Part shown: piece by piece, positions 25,998 through 33,806 of the stretch
Layout: every line of letters starts with the position of its first letter
Numbering within the stretch: position 1 is the stretch's first letter
Source of the DNA: Paraburkholderia azotifigens
GTDB lineage: Bacteria; Pseudomonadota; Gammaproteobacteria; Burkholderiales; Burkholderiaceae
Length of the DNA stretch: 64,000 bases
Reading direction: 5' to 3'
NCBI RefSeq assembly: GCF_007995085.1
Contig: NZ_VOQS01000003.1
Coordinates: 2,852,001 to 2,916,000 of the forward strand
Made by a program: the position numbers and the translations under genes
The notes under the pieces: model-generated
The model's database searches: none
What the model saw: only the letters and a program-made list of their open reading frames with translations
Told to the model about the DNA's origin: nothing

Positions 25998-26411
25998 TCA
26001 TCCGTTGAGCGGAAGCTTCGCAACGACTTTGATCTCAAAGTCGAAGCCATAAAGCCATGTCACTCCGACTGCGGTGAGCGTCGGATGCGGCGCGTCGCCC
26101 CAAAACTCGGGCACGACCTGCCAGACGCGCTCGAATGTTGATTGCGGATCGACCATAAACACCGTGACGTCCATCACATCGTTGAACGTGCATCCGGCCT
26201 CCCGCAGGATCGCATTCAGGTTTCGGAAAGCGAGCCGCACCTGTTCCTGCAGATCCGGCTCAGGCGTTCCGTCCTCGCGACTGCCGACTTGACCCGATAC
26301 GAACAGCAAACCACTCGCCCGTACGGCTGGAGAATACTTGTTACGCTCGTAAAGCTCCCGACGTCCCAAAGGAAACACCACATCGCGCTTGCCCACTTTC
26401 ACCTCTGTCAT
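25998..26411 (-). CDS. RidA/YjgF-family protein
   Basis: 137 residues with the YjgF core: YSPAVRASGLLFVSGQVGSR, QVRLAFRNLNAILREAGCTFNDVMDVTVFMVD and the final PHPTLTAVGVTWL...FEIKVVAKLP. The conserved Arg of true RidA deaminases (RxCxxV near the end) is not present in that form, so it may belong to another subfamily of the Rid group rather than an enamine/imine deaminase. It is divergent from the LysR gene at 26519 and probably under its control. The 190 bp between it and the hydrolase hold no gene. Confidence 0.9.
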   Translation of the reverse strand: MTEVKVGKRDVVFPLGRRELYERNKYSPAVRASGLLFVSGQVGSREDGTPEPDLQEQVRLAFRNLNAILREAGCTFNDVMDVTVFMVDPQSTFERVWQVVPEFWGDAPHPTLTAVGVTWLYGFDFEIKVVAKLPLNG

Positions 26412-26476
26412 TGGTTTCGATCAGATCACTCTACCGATCGGCGCCTGCGCGATAAACCATCAACCCTGTTCCTGAC

Positions 26477-26515
26477 TGTTTGTAAAATGCAAACAATTCA
26501 AACACGAGGCAAACA
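26477..26515. promoter_or_regulatory. LysR operator candidate: dyad plus three CAAACA repeats
   Basis: TGTTTG-N7-CAAACA (26477-26495) contains a T-N11-A core. Two further direct copies of CAAACA follow at 26499-26504 and 26510-26515, just before the LysR start at 26519. The array lies between ridA-like and lysR and is well placed for autoregulation and control of the divergent gene. Confidence 0.6.
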
Positions 26516-26518
26516 CTC

Positions 26519-27436
26519 ATGGACCGCTTCGACGCGATGCGCGCTTTCGTCCGGGTAGTCGAGGCAGGCAGCTTCACGAAAGCGGCCGAGACGCTTCATA
26601 TGAGCAAGACCACGGTGACGCATCTGGTCCAGCAACTCGAAGCGCGCTTGCGCGTCAGGCTGCTGAACAGGACGACGCGCAGAATCAACGTCACGCCGGA
26701 TGGGATCGCGTACTACGAGCGCGTGACCCGGCTGCTTGCCGATATGGACGACGCCGAGACGAGCCTGTCGAGCGCATCTTCGGTGCCGCGAGGCCGCCTT
26801 CGCGTGGACGTGCCGAGCCCGTTCGCCCGCCTGATCCTCATCCCGGCGCTGCCGGCATTCCTCGCCCGCTATCCCGACATTCAACTTGACATGGGTGTAA
26901 GTGACCGCACCGTCGATATCATCAGCGAGAACGTCGACTGTGTTGTGCGAGGAGGCGAGCCGAACAATCAGTCCATGGTCGCCCGCCGCGTGGCGGAGCT
27001 TCCGCTCGGCGTGTTCACGTCGCCCGGATATCTTGCGTTGGCAGGTACGCCTTCGCATCCGGGGGAACTCGAGAACTCACATCACCGCATCATCGGGTTC
27101 TCGTGGGGACGCGCGGGCAACCTCTATCCGCTGGTCATGCATCGCCGCGGCGAAACGGTAAAGGTGCAAAGCCGTTACGCGCTCGCTGTGGATGACGGCA
27201 ACGCCTATCTCGCAGCTGGAGTAGCGGGCCTCGGCATCATGTGGCTCCCACGTTATATGTCGAAGACCCATCTGGGACGGGGCGAACTCGTCGCGCTATT
27301 CGAGGACTGGCAACTCGATCCAATGCCGCTCTACATCGCATATCCGCCGAACCGCCATGTCAGCGCAAAGCTGCGTGTGTTCATCGACTGGGTCGTCGAA
27401 CTGATGAACGAAGGTGCTTCCGTGCACAAGCAATGA
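26519..27436 (+). CDS. LysR-family regulator
   Basis: 305 residues. The N-terminal helix-turn-helix (MDRFDAMRAFVRVVEAGSFTKAAETLHMSKTTVTHLVQQLE) is of the common AaeR/DmlR-like subgroup, and the substrate-binding domain starts at ~90 (PRGRLRVDVPSPFARLILIPALP). GAGG lies 9 bp before the ATG. It is divergent from the RidA-family gene across a CAAACA-rich operator. The effector is unknown. Confidence 0.92.
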   Translation: MDRFDAMRAFVRVVEAGSFTKAAETLHMSKTTVTHLVQQLEARLRVRLLNRTTRRINVTPDGIAYYERVTRLLADMDDAETSLSSASSVPRGRLRVDVPSPFARLILIPALPAFLARYPDIQLDMGVSDRTVDIISENVDCVVRGGEPNNQSMVARRVAELPLGVFTSPGYLALAGTPSHPGELENSHHRIIGFSWGRAGNLYPLVMHRRGETVKVQSRYALAVDDGNAYLAAGVAGLGIMWLPRYMSKTHLGRGELVALFEDWQLDPMPLYIAYPPNRHVSAKLRVFIDWVVELMNEGASVHKQ

Positions 27437-27530
27437 GCCCGCAAGCATGGCGCTTCGCCATGATCGTTCGGCGCGCCGAAGCCTTCCGCTTTACAGCATC
27501 GGGCCGTTGTGGCGCACTGAACAGGGGACA

Positions 27531-27965
27531 TTAAGAACCTGATTGCAGAAACCCTGCGTTACGCAGTGCTTCCTCAGCGGCCTCATGATCTTGAACGGAT
27601 GTTCCGCCAGAAATACCGATGCCCCCAACGAGACGCCCTTCGTGGAAGATCGGTACGCCACCGCCGACCGCCATCAGCCGCGGATGGTGCGCCAGCGGGG
27701 CGACAGCGGGCTCGGCCATGTACTGATTCCATTGGTGCGTGGCCATGCCGAACGACGCGGCGGTCCATGCCTTGTCGATGGCGACGTCAGCCGTGAGGAA
27801 CGGGGCGGAATCCGCGCGCTCGAAAGCGCGCAGGTGGCCTCCTGCATCGGTCACGGCGATTGTCGCGGCGAACCCGCGCGCGGCGCAGGCGCGCCGCGCT
27901 TCTGCCAGTAATGCCTGCGCAGCTTCCAGGCTGATCGTTGTCGTGTTGATGATTTGCGATGTCAT
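27531..27965 (-). CDS. GlcG/HbpS-family protein
   Basis: 144 residues with the family pattern: LLAEARRACAARGFAATIAVTDAGGHLRAFERADSAP, then AIDKAWTAASFGM, HPRLMAVGGGVPIFHEGRLVGGIGISGG and an EALRNAGF end. Members bind haem or cobalamin or sit beside glycolate-type dehydrogenases; the role is rarely known. It lies 24 bp downstream of the alcohol dehydrogenase-like gene on the same strand and is probably co-transcribed with it. Confidence 0.9.
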   Translation of the reverse strand: MTSQIINTTTISLEAAQALLAEARRACAARGFAATIAVTDAGGHLRAFERADSAPFLTADVAIDKAWTAASFGMATHQWNQYMAEPAVAPLAHHPRLMAVGGGVPIFHEGRLVGGIGISGGTSVQDHEAAEEALRNAGFLQSGS

Positions 27966-27989
27966 GTTGATGCTCGTTGTCAGAAGGGT

Positions 27990-29003
27990 TCAGCGGTTGG
28001 CGACGACGACCTTGCCGATCATGTTACCCGCCTCGACCAGCGTATGCGCCTCGATCAGACCTGCGGCGTTGATGCCGTCAATGCGTCGCGTCAGCGTGTG
28101 CTTGAGGCGCCCCAGATCGACCAGTTCTGCCGCGCGGCGCAGCAAGGCCTGTTGCCGTGCGAGGGTGTCGGTGGTGAACATCGCGCGGGTGAACATCAGT
28201 TCCCAGTGAATCGAAATGGATTTCCCCTTGAACGGACCGATGTCCAGACCCACCGGGTCGTCGATGAGGGCGAACTGGCCCTCCGGGCGCAGCACGGCGG
28301 CGATCTGAGGCACGTAGGCGGCGCTGTTGTTCAACCCTGCAACATGGGTGACGTGCCCGATACCGAGCGCAGCCAGCTGGGCTGCCCAGGGCTGATGGTG
28401 ATCGAGGACGTAATGCGCGCCATGAGCCAGCACCCACTCGCGGGTTTCCGGCCGCGAGGCCGTGCCGATCACGGTCATACCAGTCAGTTCACGTGCGAGT
28501 TGGGTCAAAATCGAGCCGACGCCGCCCGCCGCTCCGATTACGAGCAGCACGTTGTGGTCGGTCGGATCCGCTGCCTGAACACGCAGACGGTCGAACAGCA
28601 GCTCCCACGCGGTGATCGCGGTCAGCGGCAACGAAGCGGCTTCTGCGAAATCCAGCGATGCCGGCATGGGTCCGACGATGCGTTCGTCCACGGCGTGCAG
28701 TTCGCTGTTGCAGCCGGGCCGCTTGATATCGCCTGCGTACCACACACGGTCGCCTGGCTTGAAGCGGGTGGCCAGTGCACCGGTCGCGCGGACGATTCCC
28801 GCGGCGTCCCAGCCGGCGATGCGCGCACCGCCTTCCGGAATATCTCCGCCGCGCCGGATTTTGGTATCGACCGGGTTGACCGATACAGCTTTCACTTCCA
28901 CCAGCAGATCGTGGTCGCGCAGTTCCGGCGTCGGTAGCTCGATATCCTGCAGCGCCTGCGGGTGGCTGATGGGCTGGTTCTGATAGAAGCCGATGGCTTT
29001 CAT
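27990..29003 (-). CDS. Zinc-type alcohol dehydrogenase-like / quinone oxidoreductase-family protein
   Basis: 337 residues of the medium-chain dehydrogenase superfamily. A GroES-like domain (~1-125, VEVKAVSVNPVDTKIRRGG, IAGWDAAGIV) precedes a Rossmann domain with the glycine motif VIGAAGGVGSILTQLA. The structural zinc cysteine cluster is absent, as in the zinc-independent quinone-oxidoreductase-like branch. The ATG at 29003 (MKAIGFYQNQP) has GGAG 9 bp upstream and is preferred over a start at 29018. It is divergent from a LysR gene 92 bp away, the likely regulator. Confidence 0.9.
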   Translation of the reverse strand: MKAIGFYQNQPISHPQALQDIELPTPELRDHDLLVEVKAVSVNPVDTKIRRGGDIPEGGARIAGWDAAGIVRATGALATRFKPGDRVWYAGDIKRPGCNSELHAVDERIVGPMPASLDFAEAASLPLTAITAWELLFDRLRVQAADPTDHNVLLVIGAAGGVGSILTQLARELTGMTVIGTASRPETREWVLAHGAHYVLDHHQPWAAQLAALGIGHVTHVAGLNNSAAYVPQIAAVLRPEGQFALIDDPVGLDIGPFKGKSISIHWELMFTRAMFTTDTLARQQALLRRAAELVDLGRLKHTLTRRIDGINAAGLIEAHTLVEAGNMIGKVVVANR

Positions 29004-29094
29004 ACATGCACTCTCCAAGGGGGTATGAGATCATGTTATCTTTCGCCGATATACGGATAAATACCCGCGAAGCCAAAATAATTTCGGCATTTCA

Positions 29095-30030
29095 ATGAAA
29101 ATGGTTCGACTCGATGACGTTCAGATCTTCGTGCACACGGTGGACTACGGCAGCTTCTCGGAGGCGGCGCGCCAGTTGAATATCGCGCCCGCCCATGCGA
29201 GTGCGTCAGTGCAGCGACTCGAAAAGGCGCTGGACACGCGCCTGTTCACTCGTTCGACGCGAAGCATGCAACTTTCGGACGCCGGGGAGCGATACCTGCC
29301 GCATGCGCGGGTCATGATTGGTGCACTGGAGCAAGGCGAGCAGGCCCTGGCAGGCGGCCGCGGGGCGCTGTCCGGGCCGCTGCGACTGTCCGCTCCATCT
29401 GACTTTGGTCGAAACCTGCTGTTGCCGTGGCTGGATGAATTCCAGCACCTGCACCCTGGGTTGTCGCTGCACCTGAAAATGAGCGACCGGGCGGCTGACC
29501 TGATCCGCCAGCCGCTGGATGCCGTAGTGCGCTACGGAGCGCTACCTGATTCGTCTCTTCTGGCCATGAAGCTGGTCGACAACAACCGACGTGCATTGTG
29601 TGCCGCGCCGTCATACCTCGAACGGCACGGCGCACCGGCCAAAGTTGAGGACCTGCGACGACACAACTGCCTGCGGTATGTCTGGAGCGAGCAGATACAC
29701 GAACGCTGGTGCTTTACCCCGCCTGGTGATGAACGCACCGTGGCAGTCACGGGCAATCGCATCAGCGACGATGCCGATGTCGTTCGTCGCTGGGCGATAG
29801 CCGGGGAAGGCATTGTCTACAAGTCGCGTCTGGACCTCATCGACGATTTGAAGGCCGGACGACTGCTGGAGATCTTCCCGCCAGAGTATTGCGAACTCGC
29901 GCCGCTGCACCTTATTTGTGCTCACCGTGCGCAACTGTCGCCGGCGATTAACGCGTTGCATGCTTTCTTGCGGGAGCGATGCGCTGCATTGCTTGCCAGC
30001 CATCCAAGTGCAGGGAAACGGAATTTTTGA
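29095..30030 (+). CDS. LysR-family regulator
   Basis: 311 residues, or 309 if the second ATG at 29101 is used. The helix-turn-helix is at ~4-62 (LDDVQIFVHTVDYGSFSEAARQLNIAPAHASASVQRLE), and the effector domain begins GPLRLSAPSDFGRNLLLPWL. It is divergent from the dehydrogenase/GlcG pair, which is the probable target. No strong ribosome-binding site is seen for either start. Confidence 0.92.
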   Translation: MKMVRLDDVQIFVHTVDYGSFSEAARQLNIAPAHASASVQRLEKALDTRLFTRSTRSMQLSDAGERYLPHARVMIGALEQGEQALAGGRGALSGPLRLSAPSDFGRNLLLPWLDEFQHLHPGLSLHLKMSDRAADLIRQPLDAVVRYGALPDSSLLAMKLVDNNRRALCAAPSYLERHGAPAKVEDLRRHNCLRYVWSEQIHERWCFTPPGDERTVAVTGNRISDDADVVRRWAIAGEGIVYKSRLDLIDDLKAGRLLEIFPPEYCELAPLHLICAHRAQLSPAINALHAFLRERCAALLASHPSAGKRNF

Positions 30031-30186
30031 GACTGGAGACGTAGTTCGTGAAAATGAAAAGACCGATTGATGAGACTGCCGGGTCCCGATAACGGGGGGC
30101 GGCGGCGACACGGTCGCGAGCGGGCGCTCGATGAACAACCGTAGCACCCGGCATAGGGCTCGTCCGAACCGGAGCAGCCTTTCCAA

Positions 30187-30921
30187 TCAGCCCTTGGTGT
30201 TTTGGTCGCGCCATTTCCGCTCTTCTTCCTTCAAGTCGATACCGTCGACACCCAAGAAGAATTCGTGCTGGCTGAAGCGCTTGATCTGCACTCTGGCAGG
30301 GTCATGTCGGCAGGGCAGGCGCAGGTCAAGACTTTCGCCGCCGAACGCCTCAATCGCGCTGGAAAGCAATTCTCCGAGTGCCGTCCATGCTTCGAACGCG
30401 ACGTCGAGTAGATCTCGGTCCGGGAACTGCGGAATCATCCACGTGCGCCACAGTGCGGGCGCCGAATCGCAGTCTGGACCGAGGCCGCGAAGCAACTTGT
30501 CCGCCTTACACAGAGCCTTGTATCGCTCGTACGCTTCGTCGGATGTCTCCCACGGGTGGACAGCGAAGGGGAAGGCCATTTTGATTGTGGCGCCTTCTGT
30601 AGTGCCGATGCGGCCGTGACTTTTGAGGTTGAGCGCCCCATGATGAACAACGAAGTCGCGTCGTTTGCCAAGCGTATTCAAGAGGACGTTTGCGGACGCT
30701 GCCTCTAGCAGCGGCTTGATCTTTGCCTTCTCGCTTGGATGATGCTGCAAATCGTTAGATAGGGCCTGGGGAACTTCCTTAACCGCACGCAGGAACGAAT
30801 TGCAGGAATACCGGAATGGCTCCGGCTCGTGGTCATTGGCTTCCATCTGATGCAGATACCAGTGACACTCCTGCCACCGATCGAGTGAAAGCTCCACATT
30901 GGAATGTGCGCAGGTGCCCAT
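30187..30921 (-). CDS. Hypothetical protein
   Basis: 244 residues from MGTCAHSNVELSLDRWQECHW, a start chosen because AAGGA lies 4 bp upstream; ATGs at 30936 and 31023 extend the frame. The protein is soluble and mixed alpha/beta, with DRWQECHWYLHQMEANDHEPEPFRY near the start and RKWRDQNTKG at the end. Composition is balanced, so it reads as a real gene. I recognise no family. Its 5' end faces the decayed sterol-desaturase remnant on the other strand. Confidence 0.65.
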   Translation of the reverse strand: MGTCAHSNVELSLDRWQECHWYLHQMEANDHEPEPFRYSCNSFLRAVKEVPQALSNDLQHHPSEKAKIKPLLEAASANVLLNTLGKRRDFVVHHGALNLKSHGRIGTTEGATIKMAFPFAVHPWETSDEAYERYKALCKADKLLRGLGPDCDSAPALWRTWMIPQFPDRDLLDVAFEAWTALGELLSSAIEAFGGESLDLRLPCRHDPARVQIKRFSQHEFFLGVDGIDLKEEERKWRDQNTKG

Positions 30922-30939
30922 CAAATCCTTGTCCATTCG

Positions 30940-31222
30940 TGGTGTGCTGATTGTGTTCGACCGGCTTTTTGGCGCGTATATCGCGGAACGACATGACTTG
31001 CCGTGTCGCTTCGGTCTCGTCAAGCCGATTACGACCTACAACCTGCTTGCAATCGAGTTTGAACACTGGTGTGCGTTGTGGCGTGATCTGCGTTCGGCGC
31101 AATCGCTATGTGATATATACGGATTTATCGTCGAACCACCAAGCTGGCGACCAGATGGCAATGGTGAGACGACCGAAGAGCTAAGGCATCGCGCCGATCG
31201 AAGATCCGAAGGCTGTCGATGA
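30940..31222 (+). pseudogene. 3' remnant of a sterol desaturase/fatty-acid hydroxylase-family gene
   Basis: The plus-strand frame reads GVLIVFDRLFGAYIAERHDLPCRFGLVKPI...EFEHWCALWRDLRSA...PPSWRPDGNGETTEELRHRA. This matches the C-terminal end of sterol-desaturase-family proteins (LIVFDRLFGTY, YGLxKPxxTYNP, PPGWxPxGxGxTTEELR). The membrane and histidine-box parts that make the enzyme are missing upstream, where an unrelated gene runs on the opposite strand. It is therefore a non-functional fragment. Confidence 0.65.
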
Positions 31223-31318
31223 CTTTACGTTCGATGCAACTCATATCCTTCGTCGTGTTATACCCTCGTGGAGGCGATCCATCCGATGAGAGCGATCGTG
31301 ACCGACGGTGTTCCAGAT

Positions 31319-32275
31319 CTACCGGAGGCTCGTTTGAAAAAACTCAAGCGCCCTCTCGTCAAACTGCTTGTGAAAGGCTGTTCTATCAAAGCCGTTCGCG
31401 TCCACGCAAAGTGCCGGCGCATCGTTACCTACTGCTGACGGGCATGGTGCGAGAAAGGCAAAATGCGCCGCGTCAGAAACGAGATGATATTCAGGTTTGT
31501 GAGGAAGCGTGTTGGCCGGTGCGAGCGCGTTTCGTGGCAGCACGCCGTCGCCGCCGAACTCAGAGGCCCAGAGCTGAATCGGCGCTTTAACGTTCTTCAG
31601 GCTCTCCACAGTAGGAAACGCATTGAACGGGTCTGCAAGGACAAAGGCCTTGATCCTCCCGTCACGAGTTAGTGGACCCGCGGATACTTCTCCGCGTCGG
31701 ATCTGTTGGCAAATCGGGGCTGTTGAGTCCAGGCACGGGACGTCCGCGTGCTGGAAATCTGGAGTTCCGCCTGCTAGCACAAGGCCCGTATAGCCGCCGC
31801 GCGAAAAACCAAAAAAACCTATTCGTCCCGGGTCGATTCGAGCTGCATCGGGCGCGGCTTTCAACATGTAGTCGATAAGCCGCTTTATGTCGGTCGGTCG
31901 CTCGACGAACTCAGACATCTCTTCCGCGCGACTCATATCGGAAAATGTATCGCCTGGATGATTGATTGCCGCTACCACGAAACCGTTGTCCGCAAGCGTT
32001 TCGGCGAGGTCATGGTGGCCGAGGAATGATCCGCCATCACCACGTGAGATAACGATCAGGGGAAGCCTTTCGCCAACAGTTGGACAATCGCGGTTTCCCT
32101 TCAGGACATATGACCCGACCGGTACCTCCTGGGCGGACTTTGCGCACGGTGTCCATGCCATCGCTTTTAACGTCGGGCCGGCTGCATCAGACGGCACCTG
32201 AACGAACTTTATTCCCGCTGCATGGGCGAGCGTTGTAGACAGGCACACGACAAGAGCCGATATGATCACTTTCAT
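31319..32275 (-). CDS. Secreted dienelactone/PAF-acetylhydrolase-like alpha/beta hydrolase
   Basis: 318 residues. A signal peptide (MKVIISALVVCLSTTLAHA) precedes an alpha/beta-hydrolase with an oxyanion region (LPLIVISRGDGGSFLGHHDLAETLADNGFVVAAINHPGD), the nucleophile elbow GFFGFSRGGYTG (Ser ~166) and a late His in SDAAHFAFLAPC. Paired cysteines (PCLDSTAPICQQ, APCPSA...ALCVDA) fit periplasmic disulfides. The substrate is unknown; relatives annotated as predicted dienelactone hydrolases are of uncertain function. Confidence 0.85.
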   Translation of the reverse strand: MKVIISALVVCLSTTLAHAAGIKFVQVPSDAAGPTLKAMAWTPCAKSAQEVPVGSYVLKGNRDCPTVGERLPLIVISRGDGGSFLGHHDLAETLADNGFVVAAINHPGDTFSDMSRAEEMSEFVERPTDIKRLIDYMLKAAPDAARIDPGRIGFFGFSRGGYTGLVLAGGTPDFQHADVPCLDSTAPICQQIRRGEVSAGPLTRDGRIKAFVLADPFNAFPTVESLKNVKAPIQLWASEFGGDGVLPRNALAPANTLPHKPEYHLVSDAAHFAFLAPCPSAVGNDAPALCVDANGFDRTAFHKQFDERALEFFQTSLR

Positions 32276-32662
32276 ATGGGTTGGAGAGGCTAACTGTTTG
32301 GTTTCAATACCCCAATTTGCGGTGCAACGGCGAGGCGGGTTAAAGCCTCAACGCGAATATGCCGGGATTTTATATTGTCGCTGACGACAGGCGCTCCGCG
32401 ATCAGGGATGGCGACAATGGTCGCGACTCCGTTTAGCTCCGGTTTTTCCTTAGAGAATGAAACGGACGTCTCCTCCCGCTGGCGTCGGTGAACGTTCGCA
32501 ACCGCATCCTGGTACATTGATGCCGACTCGCGGCTTCTGCCGCGGCGTCGGGATGGGGAAGTCGTTTTATTCTCCAAGTGGGCTGGCATCGAAATTGTCT
32601 CCGCACTGTGGAGACAATTTCGGCTGCCCAGCGACGCCCGAGCGCGATGCTAATGGGCGCGC
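32276..32662. other. Intergenic stretch with a strong inverted repeat
   Basis: No supported gene. A minus-strand frame (32290-32589) has no ribosome-binding site or recognisable features. The notable item is the 13-bp inverted repeat at 32590-32622. Confidence 0.5.
32590..32622. repeat. Perfect 13-bp inverted repeat with 7-nt loop
   Basis: CGAAATTGTCTCC, loop GCACTGT, GGAGACAATTTCG. It is about 40 bp beyond the stop of the binding-protein gene on the minus strand, so it may terminate that transcript, though no T-run follows. It could also be the end of an old mobile segment. Confidence 0.5.
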
Positions 32663-33694
32663 TTACTTGGACTGCCAGGCGTACCAGCGCTTGGCGATCG
32701 CGTCGCGATTGTCGGCCCAGTACTTCATGTCCAGATTGATCTGCGAGATCTTGTACTGGTCCGGCAACGTCTTCGCGACGGCCGGCGGCATCAGCGCGGC
32801 CGACTTCACGTTGATCGGCGCGTAGCCGGTGTTCTGCGCAAACTTCTCCTGCGCCTGTGCACTCGTTGCGGCAGCGATGAACTTCATCGCCTCGGCCTTG
32901 TGCTTCGCGCCCTTCGGGATCACGAGCATGTCCGCGGCCGTGAGGTTCTGGTTCCATGACACGCCGACCGGCACGCCCGTCTGTTCGAGCGCATGCAGAC
33001 GCCCGTTCCAGAACATGCCGATAGGCGCTTCGCCCGAAGCCAGCAATTGCTGCGATTGCGCGCCGCCGCTCCACCAGACGATGTCGCCCTTGATTGTGTC
33101 GAGTTTCTTGAATGCGCGATCGAGGTCAAGCGGATAGAGTTTGTCGGCGGCCACGCCGTCGGCCAGCAGCGCAATTTCGAGCACGCCCGGCGCCGACCAC
33201 TTGTAGAACGTGCGCTTGCCGGGGAATTTCTTCGTGTCGAACAGATCGGCCCACGTCTGCGGCTGCGCGCCCGTATACTTCGACTTGTTGTAGCCGAGCA
33301 CGAACGAGTAATAGAAACTGCCCACCGCCGAGGCGGTCGAGAAACGCGGATCGAGTTCATCCTTCTTGACGACGGAGTAATCGATTGGCTCAATCAGTCC
33401 GGCCTTTTGCGCGGCGTAGGCGAAGTCGCCTTCGACGTCGACGACATCCCAGTTCACATTGCCACTGTCGACCATCGCCTTGAGCTTGCCGTAGTCGGTC
33501 GGACCGTCCATCAGCACGTTGATGCCCGTTGCCTGGGTGAAAGGCTGCGCCCAGTCCTTCTGCTGCGACGATTGTGTGGTGCCACCCCAGCTCGTGAAAA
33601 CGATCGGGTCTGCGGCAAGCGCCGGGGTCGCCAAAAAGGCTGTCGCGCAAAGTGCGATCAGCGGCGAAAAACACGTGGTGCTTCTACTACTCAT
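32663..33694 (-). CDS. ABC-transporter substrate-binding protein, polyamine (PotD) type, copy 1
   Basis: 343 residues. A signal peptide (...FLATPALAADP) precedes a class-II periplasmic binding fold typical of spermidine/putrescine-type binders: IVFTSWGGTTQSSQQKDWAQPF, VNWDVVDVEGDFAYAA, YNKSKYTGAQPQTWADLFD and GDIVWWSGGAQSQQLLASGEAPIGM. No permease or ATPase is adjacent; the nearest gene upstream on the strand is amt, 112 bp away. The protein is almost identical (8 differences in the last 212 residues) to the partial copy at 63265, which does belong to an ABC operon. It may be a duplicated orphan that uses that transporter. Confidence 0.93.
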   Translation of the reverse strand: MSSRSTTCFSPLIALCATAFLATPALAADPIVFTSWGGTTQSSQQKDWAQPFTQATGINVLMDGPTDYGKLKAMVDSGNVNWDVVDVEGDFAYAAQKAGLIEPIDYSVVKKDELDPRFSTASAVGSFYYSFVLGYNKSKYTGAQPQTWADLFDTKKFPGKRTFYKWSAPGVLEIALLADGVAADKLYPLDLDRAFKKLDTIKGDIVWWSGGAQSQQLLASGEAPIGMFWNGRLHALEQTGVPVGVSWNQNLTAADMLVIPKGAKHKAEAMKFIAAATSAQAQEKFAQNTGYAPINVKSAALMPPAVAKTLPDQYKISQINLDMKYWADNRDAIAKRWYAWQSK

Positions 33695-33806
33695 GTCGAA
33701 CTCCGGAAGTCTGAGTGGTTTCCAAAAAACGGGTACGGCGCCCGGTCAGTGCCGCCTCTGCCGGGCGGTAACGAGGCACTGTTGGGGCGCGGGCAGATGC
33801 GCGCAC

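Noticed and set aside
32290..32589. 99-residue minus-strand frame
   Set aside because: No ribosome-binding site, no recognisable features and biased composition; it overlaps the inverted repeat region.
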